Shown: positions 39,321-47,876 of the stretch, one piece after another
Position numbering within the stretch: position 1 is the stretch's first letter
Layout of the letters: the number at the start of each line of letters is the position of its first letter
Source of the DNA: Fangia hongkongensis FSC776 = DSM 21703
GTDB lineage: Bacteria; Pseudomonadota; Gammaproteobacteria; Francisellales; Francisellaceae
NCBI RefSeq assembly: GCF_000379445.1
Contig: NZ_KB902251.1
Span: 86,781-150,780, forward strand
Direction: 5' to 3'
Length of the DNA: 64,000 nt
The notes under the pieces: generated by a model
Database searches by the model: none
What the model was told of the DNA's origin: nothing
What the model saw: only the letters and a program-made list of their open reading frames with translations
Translations under genes and position numbers: made by a program

Positions 39321-39349
39321 ATCATAGGGCTTTAGTTTTTAAAAATCAA
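39321..39349 (-). promoter_or_regulatory. Promoter of the tRNA-Tyr/Gly/Thr-tuf operon
   Basis: On the minus strand TTGATT (39344-39349) and TATGAT (39321-39326) are separated by exactly 17 bases. The -10 box is followed by G/C-poor DNA. The tRNA-Tyr 5' end lies 16 bases beyond the -10 box, leaving a short leader to be trimmed by RNase P. Confidence 0.75.
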
Positions 39350-39418
39350 CTTTTTTTCGTAGATTTTTTGCCTATACTAATTAGTGCCAGAATTGAGACA
39401 ATATAGGATGTTTAACGC

Positions 39419-39988
39419 GTGACAGTATATCCCAAACTTAAACGAATATGCCAGTGTTTTTTTTGCCTAATTTTCACTTTTTGTTATAGCACTCTCTACG
39501 CCACAATTTATCAATATGAAAATGAAAATGGCGAGATGGTTTTCACCTCAACGCCACCAGAGAATGTTAAGGCAAAAAAAATGACTCTGGATAATATCAA
39601 CATTGTTCCAAGCACCCCTATTGAAAAGAAGGACAACACCAATAGTCAAACGGTGGGATCAGGTGCTTCTTATCTTAATGCAAAACAAGATGGCGAGTCT
39701 GTATTGGTACTTAGCCCCAAGAAATCACTCACCATCACCTCTCCACGCAACAATTCTCACATTCACACATTTGAAAGCACCATTGCACTTAAGACCTCTC
39801 CTGTTTTAAGTGAAAAGGCACATGTTTATGTGCTTGCAAACAATCGCTCGACCAGCGCTATATATAAAGACGGGTTATGGCATATGTTAAGACCTTACCC
39901 AGGTAAAAATGAAATTATCTTAGCAGGTCACTTTGCCAACGGGGATGGTTTCAAATCAAACCCCATTACTATTTATGTTCATAATTAA
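39419..39988 (+). CDS. Exported DUF4124-type protein
   Basis: A 189-residue exported protein. The basic start and hydrophobic run (MTVYPKLKRICQCFFCLIFT onwards) with TLYA just before TIYQYENENG form a signal peptide. Then comes a short DUF4124-like segment, IYQYENENGEMVFTSTPPEN, close to the common IYKWVDENGVVHYSDTPP motif that is thought to bind cell-wall or periplasmic partners. A linker with SGASYLNAKQ and a C-terminal beta domain (SPRNNSHIHTFESTIALKT, then PGKNEIILAGHFANGDGF) follow. A GTG start is used (AGGA lies 11 bases upstream), since in-frame ATGs occur only inside the mature protein. The function is unknown. Confidence 0.8.
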   Translation: MTVYPKLKRICQCFFCLIFTFCYSTLYATIYQYENENGEMVFTSTPPENVKAKKMTLDNINIVPSTPIEKKDNTNSQTVGSGASYLNAKQDGESVLVLSPKKSLTITSPRNNSHIHTFESTIALKTSPVLSEKAHVYVLANNRSTSAIYKDGLWHMLRPYPGKNEIILAGHFANGDGFKSNPITIYVHN

Positions 39989-40024
39989 ACAATCTAGCGC
40001 AACTTTGCTTATAATAAAGCATCA

Positions 40025-42226
40025 TCAATGAAAAGCCCTTGTGACTCTTTCAACATTGGCACTGCTACTTATCTTCTTCATCAACACTTCCAAACGATCC
40101 ATATGAGAGACAGCAATCCCCATTCTAACAGAAGTCCCTTTTTCTGAGCTTGGGTATAAATGCGTCATCGTCACCTTTTCAATATTAAGAATACTCGTTA
40201 CTTCAGCAATTGCCTTAGAAAGATCAATACAATTTAGTACAAATTCAACCTGATATAACTGCGAGTCCTTCTTTCCCCACTGCACTTCAATCACTCGCTC
40301 TGGGTGAGATTTTTGCAGTCTTTTAGCATTGGGGCAACCCTGCCTATGCACACTGACACCTCTACCATGCGTCAGATAACCAACAATTTCATCTCCCTGC
40401 ACAGGCTTACAGCAACCTGCCATATGTGACAAAAGATTATCCACACCATATATGGTTAAATCCGATTTGGTAGAAGGGGCTTGAAAGTGCGTTTTTGCAT
40501 AGCCTGCTTCCAGCTTAGATTGACTCTCAAGCTTTTCTTCTTTCTTATAATGCTCAAGAATATAATTTAATACTTGATTAAAACGTAGCGCACCCGTTTC
40601 AATGCTTGAGAAAAAAGTTTCCTCATCCGTCATATTAAAATGCCGAGCAACTTCTAAATAATCAATCCCCGATAGGCGATAACTCTTTAGCTCTTCATGA
40701 AGGCGCTCTTTACCCAAAAGCGCATTTTGCTCTTTATTTTGCTGTTTAAACCATCTTGATACGCGCGCTCTTATTTTTGCTGAATGGATAAACCCACTTC
40801 CGGCATTTGCCCAGTCCAAACTTGGTTGCGGCTCTTTTTGTGTTAATACCTCAACACGATCTCCCGTTGAAAGTTTAGTTGTTAACGGGACAATACGACC
40901 ATTAATCTTAGCACCTCTTGTTCTATGACCCACCATCGTGTGCACCATGTAGGCAAAATCAAGTACAGTTGCACCCGCTTCAAGATCAATCACATCCCCA
41001 TTAGGTGTGAAAACATATACACGGTTTGCACTATCATTCTGTAAAAGCTTATTCCCTTCAAACTCTTCTGAGAGTTTACTCTCCCAGTCTAAAAGAGATC
41101 TTAGCCAGTTAACCTTAGCTTCATAACTTGGATCATGCTTCACACCATCTTTATAACGCCAATGTGCAGCAACACCCATCTCTGACTCTTCATGCATCTT
41201 ATGGGTTCTAATTTGCACTTCCAAAGTTAAATCTTCTGGACCATATACCACCGTATGTACCGAGCGATAGCCATTTGGTTTTGGTGTTGCGATATAATCA
41301 GCAAACTCGCTAACGATGGGTTCCCATAGATCATTAACCACACTTAATGACTTATAGCAATCATCAATAGAACCCACAAGCACACGCACAGCCCTTATAT
41401 CGTACAACGCATCGATATCACGGTTTTTCTTCTGCAACTTGCGCCAAATACTATATATATGCTTAACGCGCCCAGCGACATCTGCATCAATTTTTTCTTC
41501 TTTAAGCGCTTTATTTAAAGTAGCAATTACATCTCTAATATAATGCTCACGCTCAAGCCTTTTCTTTTTCAAAGACTTTGCAATTTTTTTATACTCTACA
41601 GGATATAAGCAATAAAAGGCTCTATCTTCAAGCTCCCACTTGGTTTTTGACAGCCCAAGGCGACTTGCAAGCGGCGCATAAATCTCTAAAATCTCTTTTG
41701 AAATGGTGCGTTTATATTGTGCGGTCCAATGCTTGGAGGTTCTCATTGCGCAAACTCTGTCAGCAAGCTTCACCAAGACAATACGCACATCTTCAACAAT
41801 GGTTAATAGCATCTTACGAAACGTATCAACTTGATTACTATCAGGATCTGGATTTTGCAGCGCCCTCACAGCTGACATATCACGCGCGCCATTTAAAATT
41901 TTAACAACATCACTACCACATGTTTTTTGCACCTCGTCAACATCAAGGCGCTGATTATAGTGAAGCTCAAATAAAAGCGCAGCGGCGATTGCATCCTCAT
42001 CTGCTTGAAGATCAAAGAGCACCGCAGCCATCTCAACACCGTAATCAAAACAACTACCACCATGCGCAGAGGGCTCATCCACGCCAAATTCCGCCAAAAG
42101 ATCCAGCGCTCCAGCAATAACCTGAAGACGTTCTTTTGAGTAAAAGTGTTCAACGAGCGGCAACCATTGATTAAAATCAATTTTTCCATCAGCGCTTAAT
42201 GCAAACTTGTCCGTCACTTTTACCAT
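40025..42226 (-). CDS. relA: (p)ppGpp synthetase RelA
   Basis: Ribosome-associated synthetase that makes ppGpp/pppGpp when uncharged tRNA is sensed. The 733 residues have a degenerate hydrolase domain, ALLFELHYNQ where SpoT has the HDxxED metal site, so hydrolysis is unlikely and SpoT should exist elsewhere. The synthetase domain carries YDIRAVRVLVG, YIATPKPNGYRSVHTVVYGPE and LEVQIRTHKMHEESEMGVAAHWRYK. The TGS domain (VYVFTPNGDVIDLEAGATVLDFAY) and the C-terminal ACT domain follow, with the Zn-finger-like HMAGCCKPVQGDEIVGYLTHGRGVSVHRQGCPN. A -35/-10 pair lies at 42252-42280. Confidence 0.95.
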   Translation of the reverse strand: MVKVTDKFALSADGKIDFNQWLPLVEHFYSKERLQVIAGALDLLAEFGVDEPSAHGGSCFDYGVEMAAVLFDLQADEDAIAAALLFELHYNQRLDVDEVQKTCGSDVVKILNGARDMSAVRALQNPDPDSNQVDTFRKMLLTIVEDVRIVLVKLADRVCAMRTSKHWTAQYKRTISKEILEIYAPLASRLGLSKTKWELEDRAFYCLYPVEYKKIAKSLKKKRLEREHYIRDVIATLNKALKEEKIDADVAGRVKHIYSIWRKLQKKNRDIDALYDIRAVRVLVGSIDDCYKSLSVVNDLWEPIVSEFADYIATPKPNGYRSVHTVVYGPEDLTLEVQIRTHKMHEESEMGVAAHWRYKDGVKHDPSYEAKVNWLRSLLDWESKLSEEFEGNKLLQNDSANRVYVFTPNGDVIDLEAGATVLDFAYMVHTMVGHRTRGAKINGRIVPLTTKLSTGDRVEVLTQKEPQPSLDWANAGSGFIHSAKIRARVSRWFKQQNKEQNALLGKERLHEELKSYRLSGIDYLEVARHFNMTDEETFFSSIETGALRFNQVLNYILEHYKKEEKLESQSKLEAGYAKTHFQAPSTKSDLTIYGVDNLLSHMAGCCKPVQGDEIVGYLTHGRGVSVHRQGCPNAKRLQKSHPERVIEVQWGKKDSQLYQVEFVLNCIDLSKAIAEVTSILNIEKVTMTHLYPSSEKGTSVRMGIAVSHMDRLEVLMKKISSSANVERVTRAFH

Positions 42227-42251
42227 GGTATTTCTAGGTATATAGAGCTTC

Positions 42252-42280
42252 TACATATTCTTAGAATAACGAAATCACAA
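42252..42280 (-). promoter_or_regulatory. Possible promoter of relA
   Basis: On the minus strand TTGTGA (42275-42280) and TATGTA (42252-42257) are spaced by 17 bases, about 26 bases before the ATG. The stretch from 42281 to 42421 holds nothing else that I can name apart from an imperfect hairpin (CATAAGCA/TGCTTTATG on the minus strand) past the end of rnpB. Confidence 0.4.
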
Positions 42281-42421
42281 CAATAAACATAGTCTTAATC
42301 GCGAATGTTATGCATTTTGACAATATTTTGAATATTCGGTTTTAAAAAGGTTATCCTTACAAGCCTCAACTCCACATAAAGCACAAAAATGCTTATGATA
42401 AATATAAATTTTCATAAATCA

Positions 42422-42763
42422 TTGCAAGTTAGCCGATAAGCCGGGTTCTGTCATGAACAGTCATTTATCTAGGCTTAATGTCACCACTAAGCTCAAGCAG
42501 CCTACCCGATTGCCGTGCGAGCAACACGATTACAATTCTATTTGGCCTTGCTTCAGACGGGGTTTACCATGCCACCTATGTTACCACAGGCGCGGTGCGC
42601 TCTTACCACACCCTTTCACCCTTACCTACATAAGCAGGCGGTTTACTTTCTGCTGCACTTTCCGTAGGCTCACGCCCCCCAGATGTTATCTGGCGCCTTG
42701 CTCTATGAAGCCCGGACTTTCCTCGCCTAATAAATTAAGCGCGACTGTTTGGCCAACTTGCAA
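42422..42763 (-). ncRNA. rnpB: RNase P RNA, bacterial class A
   Basis: The catalytic RNA of RNase P, which trims tRNA 5' ends. The sequence matches class A (E. coli M1) in every universal block: GAGGAAAGTCCGGGC near the 5' end, GAAAGTGCAGCAGAAAGTA, GGTAAGGGTGAAAGGGTG, GGTAAGAGCGCACCGC, GGTGGCATGGTAAACC, AAGGCCAAATAG and the 3' part with ACAGAACCCGGCTTATCGG. The P1 stem is long, pairing TTGCAAGTTGGCC (5') with GGCTAACTTGCAA (3'), so 342 bases are covered. It starts 3 bases after the stop codon of the KfrA-like gene, with no clear promoter in between, so processing from the upstream transcript is possible. Confidence 0.96.
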
Positions 42764-42766
42764 AAC

Positions 42767-43426
42767 TCAACGCTTCAACTTTTGTCTTAGTGAAGCCATC
42801 TCTCTTTCATTTAAAATCTTCAACTTACTAAACTCGGCTGTGAGTGAAGCAAGCCTCTTTGCATTTTCTTTTTTAATCTCTCGAATTTCCTTTTCACTGT
42901 CCATACGCGCATTTAATGCTTCATTATGAGCCAGTTGATATGCTTCCAATGCTTTAACTCTTCGCTCTCTTACCAACATTAATGACAAGAAAAGCTTTTC
43001 AACAAGCGCATGCTCTTTTTTCAAGCGCTCCAAAGAAAAGTTCCCCATACTTGATCGAGCGGGTCCATTTGATGATCTTTGATTAAGGTATTGAGGTGGA
43101 TTTCTATATTCTTTTCCAGAGGTTTGTTTTTTATCACGAAAACTCATATCCGGTCGACGAAGTCCATTTTTTTTGCCATTGTCGCCTTTAAATCGTTTAT
43201 GTTCCTGCGCTCCTCTTCCTTTATCATAAGAAGATGCTTGATGTTTTGAAGCCCCTGATTTTTTCTGTGCTTTTTGCCAGCGGCCTAAAAGTACTGCAAT
43301 TTGCGCATGTGTTCCTTTACCTAACTCACGGCGCATATACTCCAGCGTAACACGTTTCCCCTCAAGCATGAGTCTATCAGCTATAGCTGCAACTTCATCA
43401 TAGGTTATATCTTTGCTATCAGGCAT
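42767..43426 (-). CDS. KfrA-like DNA-binding protein with coiled coil
   Basis: A 219-residue protein. The first 55 residues (ITYDEVAAIADRLMLEGKRV, ELGKGTHAQIAVLLGRWQ) match the KfrA N-terminal helix-turn-helix domain, best known from plasmid proteins that also form long coiled coils. A basic, low-complexity middle part (residues 55-125, rich in Lys, Arg, Ser, Gly, Asn, Gln) is followed by a helical coiled coil from about residue 130 to 219, rich in Glu, Lys and Leu. GAGGAAAAA lies just before the ATG. It is a chromosomal copy with a short coil; a nucleoid or DNA-organising role is an inference. The stop codon abuts rnpB. Confidence 0.8.
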   Translation of the reverse strand: MPDSKDITYDEVAAIADRLMLEGKRVTLEYMRRELGKGTHAQIAVLLGRWQKAQKKSGASKHQASSYDKGRGAQEHKRFKGDNGKKNGLRRPDMSFRDKKQTSGKEYRNPPQYLNQRSSNGPARSSMGNFSLERLKKEHALVEKLFLSLMLVRERRVKALEAYQLAHNEALNARMDSEKEIREIKKENAKRLASLTAEFSKLKILNEREMASLRQKLKR

Positions 43427-43448
43427 TTTTTCCTCAACATTTATTCAT

Positions 43449-43571
43449 CTATTTATCAAACGTGATCTGATCGTTTTTTACCTTTTGAAAATCTTTCAAT
43501 GAAAACGCATATTCCAGAACACGTTCATTCTTATTCAATACAGCTAATACATCTGTATTTTCACAAAACAA
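43449..43571 (-). CDS. Possible small protein, 40 residues, TTG start
   Basis: This reading starts at a TTG preceded by AAGG about 6 bases upstream. It reads FCENTDVLAVLNKNERVLEY to LKDFQKVKNDQITFDK before a stop 23 bases upstream of the KfrA-like gene. Codons and amino acids look protein-like, and the spacing suggests an operon, but no family is recognised. In AT-rich sequence a 40-codon open stretch can occur by chance, so this is a weak call. The rest of the 324-base gap (43572-43750) shows nothing I can name. Confidence 0.3.
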   Translation of the reverse strand: MFCENTDVLAVLNKNERVLEYAFSLKDFQKVKNDQITFDK

Positions 43572-43750
43572 ACCAAAACCTTATTAGCACCCTATCTACA
43601 CCAAGCACACACTCTTTAAAAAATAGTCACGAAAGGAAGTGATACACTTTGAATAAAATTGCATATAAAACTAATTCAAAAGATAACTTAAAAGACATAG
43701 GCTTACTGTGAATTATCGCCAACATTGCTGATAAATTCAAGTAAAAACTT

Positions 43751-44977
43751 CTATAACATTGCCAACATACCAAAGCTTGCAAAAAACTGTAAAAGAATAA
43801 TAAACACGCCTGCAAGTAAAACCAGCGTCAAAAACAGCTTACTTCGCATCGTATTTCTATTTTCTTTATTTCTCAGCGACCATGCCATCATCACAGGTAA
43901 TACAATTAATAACACACAAACAAATATACTGGCGTAACCAAGCGCCGCCAAAAATCCATTAATAAAGAACACCGCAAAAATAAGGGGTGGCAGATAGGTT
44001 ATTGCCGCATTTAAAAGCCTTGCTTTGGTTGAGCTTTTTAAGCGATAGGCATCTTGGTTAAAGTGAAAAAGTGCAAGCGTCACACCAAGAAATGAAGTCG
44101 TCACCGCAATATTAGAAAATGCAATGATAAATCCACTTGCCGCATTAGCACCAATTAAATAATGATAAGCAGAGCCCAAATCTCCACCATGATTCATCAT
44201 AGATTTAAAACCATAACTCCCCGCCACCGGAATGACCCCAAGTGTTACAACAAGCCAAACAATATACACGATAAATGGTACGCTAGCCCCAGTAACAACA
44301 ACCTTCTTCAACACCTGATCATTTTGAAAATAATTTCTAATAGTTGGAATCACAATATGAAAACCAAATGAGGTAATTAAAATAGGAAAAGAGAACCAAA
44401 CATAGCTTATCCCCATGCTTTGAGTAGATAAAAGCGCCCCTTGCACATGCGGAACAACAAAAACAATCAACCCTATAAAGCAAAGCCCTTTTAATGAAAA
44501 GAAAAGTTTATTTAAATTATCTACCGCCTGCGTTCCAACATAGACAATCACACCCAAAACACCACAAAAAATCAGCGCCCCATACCAAGTGGGTGCTAAG
44601 GAGGAAATATGAAAAACATATTGATCAATAAGTCCGCCGCCCATTGAGATATAGGCTGTCGTTAACGCATAAAGAAGCAATAGATATGCAATCCAGTTAA
44701 CAATTTGCCCTGCGCGCCCTAGCGTCGCCTTTGCCATTGTATTAAGGTCTGTATGAAGTGGCTGGCGAATATTCACCTCTACAATCAAAAGCGCCGTGAT
44801 CATCATGATGATCCAGTTGATAAATAACAACACCACAGCCGACTCAAAACCAACAGCCGCAACGGCAGCGGGAATACCCAGCATCCCTGCGCCAATGGAT
44901 GTTCCTGCAATTAAGAGCACCCCACCTACTTTTTTAGAATGTGATACAGAGCGATCAATGCTTTGCGCTATCATCAT
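43751..44977 (-). CDS. Aromatic amino acid permease (HAAAP family, Mtr/TyrP/TnaB-like)
   Basis: Inner-membrane proton symporter for tryptophan or tyrosine, 408 residues with eleven predicted helices. The signature KVGGVLLIAGTSIGAGMLGIPAAVAAVGF lies at residues 15-43 and matches the family start. ALFHFNQDAYRL and PPLIFAVFFINGFLAALGYASIFVCVLL are also typical of Mtr/TyrP/TnaB. Substrate choice between Trp and Tyr is not readable. It stands alone on the minus strand, with about 230 empty bases before the orphan gene that reads away from it. Confidence 0.88.
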   Translation of the reverse strand: MMIAQSIDRSVSHSKKVGGVLLIAGTSIGAGMLGIPAAVAAVGFESAVVLLFINWIIMMITALLIVEVNIRQPLHTDLNTMAKATLGRAGQIVNWIAYLLLLYALTTAYISMGGGLIDQYVFHISSLAPTWYGALIFCGVLGVIVYVGTQAVDNLNKLFFSLKGLCFIGLIVFVVPHVQGALLSTQSMGISYVWFSFPILITSFGFHIVIPTIRNYFQNDQVLKKVVVTGASVPFIVYIVWLVVTLGVIPVAGSYGFKSMMNHGGDLGSAYHYLIGANAASGFIIAFSNIAVTTSFLGVTLALFHFNQDAYRLKSSTKARLLNAAITYLPPLIFAVFFINGFLAALGYASIFVCVLLIVLPVMMAWSLRNKENRNTMRSKLFLTLVLLAGVFIILLQFFASFGMLAML

Positions 44978-45138
44978 CTAGAACTCATCTTGATAAAAAC
45001 TAGCATCATAACGGCTTCAAAAATCATGCGCAAATAGTTTATTGGTTTTAACAGTATCTATTACCCCAACACCCCAGCACTAAAACCGTATCTACTACTA
45101 TTTTCAAAGTCAAAAAAGTATGTTGAAATATTTAAGCT

Positions 45139-45159
45139 GCATGTGAGCTTAGCATGTGA
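45139..45159 (+). promoter_or_regulatory. Tandem direct repeat upstream of the orphan gene
   Basis: GCATGTGA occurs at 45139-45146 and again at 45152-45159, spaced 13 bases apart centre to centre, about 48 bases before the start codon of the 395-residue orphan. It could be a binding site for a regulator. No -35/-10 pair of quality is obvious around it. Confidence 0.35.
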
Positions 45160-45206
45160 CATTTCACTAGGAACAATACAAATATAACTGTCAAGGAGAC
45201 GGAACC

Positions 45207-46394
45207 ATGCCCACAAATTATGCTGAAAAAATCACTACCATAGATGCCTATTCTCTTCCAGCCTTACTGGAAGAGATTGCAATCATATTTGAAATTTACG
45301 TCGACAAAAGAAGGGCTTTCCTAAAAAACTCAGGAAATAGTAGCGGGCTTGGTTGGAGAGGTAGCACACTTGGATCTAAACTATTTCGCCCAAAAGCAAC
45401 ACAAGCTAATATTGACTGTATCGAGCGCATAATCACATCTGTAGAGGAAGAATACAAAAAATATAAATCCCCTACTGAGCATCTGACTTTAAAAACCAAC
45501 TCTCTTGAAATACTACGAAATGAAGTTATTAATTTAACTTATTATGGCAAGGCCAGAGAAATGGTGGATGCCACTATCGATGTGATTTCAAACTTTGATA
45601 TTAGACCTATTGAAATACCATTATCACCTTTAACATCACAAGAGAGTCTTTCTTCCTTTATTGGGCAAAGAGTTATTGAGCCCTCTGGGTGTTATGACCT
45701 TAGTGATGTTTCACGAACACTGACACGAGGACTATCTAAAAATCCACGAGCACAAGGAAGGGAGTTATTAGAAGAACACAAAAATCAATATCAATTCGAC
45801 CGAACTAACTTTACAGATCCCTTGGATTTTGATCCGACAAACTATATGCTGCTCATTCATATTGTGCGCTCTCTTGAAAGAGTCGTCTCTTTGCCTGACT
45901 ATAAGATTAAAGAAGAGGACTGGCTCGGCAATGTAAGAGTGTTATCCACATCTGTGGTTACCCAACGAAACTATACACAATGGGGAAACTATGGCTTCTC
46001 CCTCGCTATTGATCCAAGACGTGTTCTGATTTCTAGCTATTGTGATTTATCATTCAATCTTCAAACCAGACAAAAACATGTTGCAATCTCTGAGGTACAG
46101 AGCTTAACAAGAGCTACCATGGACTCTCCTATCTTAGCTGTGAGAAAGCAGTTAGAGCACGGAACTAACTGGAATGAAATTTTAATTCGTGGAGACAAAC
46201 AAAACAAACAAGATACAAACCCTCTTGGTACGCTACAGATAAACGGTGTCGTGATTTATAAAGATAAAGCAGATTCACAAGAAATGGCTCATGCACAAAA
46301 AATTGCTAGAGCCAATAAGCTACCACTACTTGAGCTTTCTTCAGAGCCTTTAGAACTGGATCCAACTGAATTACAATCTGATGGCTTATTATAA
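45207..46394 (+). CDS. Cytosolic protein of unknown function, 395 residues
   Basis: Not recognised. AAGGAG at 45193-45198 precedes the ATG, so the start is sound. There is no signal peptide or membrane helix. The N-terminal half is helical (residues 1-130, for example ALLEEIAIIFEIYVDKRRAF and CIERIITSVEEEYKKYKS). The middle part has SSFIGQRVIEPSGCYDLSDV and RGLSKNPRAQGRELLEEHKN. The C-terminal half looks beta-rich (VRVLSTSVVTQRNYTQWGNY, IDPRRVLISSYCDLSF), and the last 25 residues are acidic (LLELSSEPLELDPTELQ). Gene orientation opposes the neighbours on both sides, and the acidic tail resembles the E-block seen in some Dot/Icm effectors, but no secretion signal can be proven. I make no functional claim. 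Confidence 0.75.
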   Translation: MPTNYAEKITTIDAYSLPALLEEIAIIFEIYVDKRRAFLKNSGNSSGLGWRGSTLGSKLFRPKATQANIDCIERIITSVEEEYKKYKSPTEHLTLKTNSLEILRNEVINLTYYGKAREMVDATIDVISNFDIRPIEIPLSPLTSQESLSSFIGQRVIEPSGCYDLSDVSRTLTRGLSKNPRAQGRELLEEHKNQYQFDRTNFTDPLDFDPTNYMLLIHIVRSLERVVSLPDYKIKEEDWLGNVRVLSTSVVTQRNYTQWGNYGFSLAIDPRRVLISSYCDLSFNLQTRQKHVAISEVQSLTRATMDSPILAVRKQLEHGTNWNEILIRGDKQNKQDTNPLGTLQINGVVIYKDKADSQEMAHAQKIARANKLPLLELSSEPLELDPTELQSDGLL

Positions 46395-46425
46395 TTTAAA
46401 GCGCAACTTCAACTTCTAATGCTTC

Positions 46426-47868
46426 TTAAAGAAGCACATAAACTGGATGTATCAAATTAACAAGTAACGCTGGGAACACGCCTAGAAGCAAAATTAAAAT
46501 TGAATTGACACTAAGGCCCAGCAATGTGTTTTTATTTGCATGAATACGCGTCATTTCTTTTGGCTCATCAAAGTACATTACTTTAACAACGCGCAAATAG
46601 TAATAAGCTGCAATCACAGACATTACTAAGGCATAACCTGCAAGCACATAGTGCTGATGATCCACAAGCCCCATAATAACAAATAGTTTTGCAACAAAGC
46701 CTGAGAATGGAGGCACTCCTGCCATTGAAAACATATTAATCAAGATCAAAAAAGCAACCCATGGGTTTCTTCTATTAAGCCCTGCAAAATCAGAAAGGTT
46801 TTCAACATCATTACCCTTCACACTCAGCACAATCAACACACCAAATGACGCAGTTGCCATTAATACATAAACGATAATGTAATAAAGCGCGGTTGATACC
46901 GCCAGTGAATGAGGTGACAACATAAGCGCCAACAAAACAAAGCCAACATGAGAAACCGTCGAATAACCTAAAAGACGCTTCATATTTGTTTGTGCTAATG
47001 CCAAAAGATTACCAAAGAATATAGAAAGCACAGCAAGGACTGTTAGCACTTTTGTCCATGCAAAAGCTTGCGCTGGCATGCCTATCATTAAAATATTCAC
47101 CAGCATAGCAAAGGCTGCAAGTTTCGGCACAGAACCCAAATAAGCAGTTACTGCATTTGGCGAGCCTTCATAAACATCTGGCACCCACATATGAAATGGA
47201 ACAGCGCCAAGTTTAAAGGTTGCCGTTGCGATCATTAGCACCATTGCCACAAGCACAATGTTTAAATGTGCTGCATCTGGCGTTGCCAAATAAGTTCCAA
47301 TATCACTTAGGTTTAAGCTTCCTGTAATCCCATAGATAAAAGACATACCATATAAGAGTATTCCAGAAGTGATTGCACCTAGAATAAAATATTTAATTGC
47401 AGCCTCAGCCCCAATAGCAAAGCCACGGCGAATTGCCAATAATGCATAAAGCGGCAAAGATAGTAACTCAAGACCAATGTAGATAGTCAAAAGGCTGTGC
47501 GCTGAAACAAGGGTAATCGCACCTAGAATCGATAAAAGTGATAATACATAAAACTCACCCTTTGGTAGATTTCGATCTTGCAGGTAGTCTTTGCCATAAA
47601 TAAACACCAAAAATGCAGCAAGAAAAATAAACTCTTGCAAAATAAAGGTAAATGCGTTTGAAGTAGTATGACCATCGAATCCAACAAATACCGGTGTAAT
47701 GTACTGTTTAAAGGTCACCCAAGCCGCGATAATTAAAAATACTTGCGTTAAAATGTATGCAAGGCTTTTGATGTATTTGCCCAAAAACAAATCCGATAAC
47801 ATCACAACAATAGCTGCAATAGCAATTGTGATTTCAGGCAATACGGTGATAATATTTGCTAACATCAT
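46426..47868 (-). CDS. nuoN: NADH-quinone oxidoreductase subunit N
   Basis: Antiporter-like membrane subunit of complex I, thought to form a proton channel. The 480 residues have about fourteen helices, with the conserved EAAIKYFILGAITSGILLYGMSFIYG (including the Lys of the channel) near residue 155, FKLGAVPFHMWVPDVYEGSPNAVTAYLGSVPKLAAF near 216, and the helix-break region MFSMAGVPPFSGFVAKLFV near 375. It is the last gene of the nuo operon, only 8 bases after nuoM. A palindrome TGCTTCTT-A-AAGAAGCA at 46420-46436 spans its end but lacks a U run. Confidence 0.97.
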   Translation of the reverse strand: MMLANIITVLPEITIAIAAIVVMLSDLFLGKYIKSLAYILTQVFLIIAAWVTFKQYITPVFVGFDGHTTSNAFTFILQEFIFLAAFLVFIYGKDYLQDRNLPKGEFYVLSLLSILGAITLVSAHSLLTIYIGLELLSLPLYALLAIRRGFAIGAEAAIKYFILGAITSGILLYGMSFIYGITGSLNLSDIGTYLATPDAAHLNIVLVAMVLMIATATFKLGAVPFHMWVPDVYEGSPNAVTAYLGSVPKLAAFAMLVNILMIGMPAQAFAWTKVLTVLAVLSIFFGNLLALAQTNMKRLLGYSTVSHVGFVLLALMLSPHSLAVSTALYYIIVYVLMATASFGVLIVLSVKGNDVENLSDFAGLNRRNPWVAFLILINMFSMAGVPPFSGFVAKLFVIMGLVDHQHYVLAGYALVMSVIAAYYYLRVVKVMYFDEPKEMTRIHANKNTLLGLSVNSILILLLGVFPALLVNLIHPVYVLL

Positions 47869-47876
47869 ATCTCATC

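Noticed and set aside
46420-46436. TGCTTCTT-A-AAGAAGCA palindrome at the end of nuoN
   Set aside because: Lacks a U run on either strand and has a one-base loop, so it is not a standard terminator.
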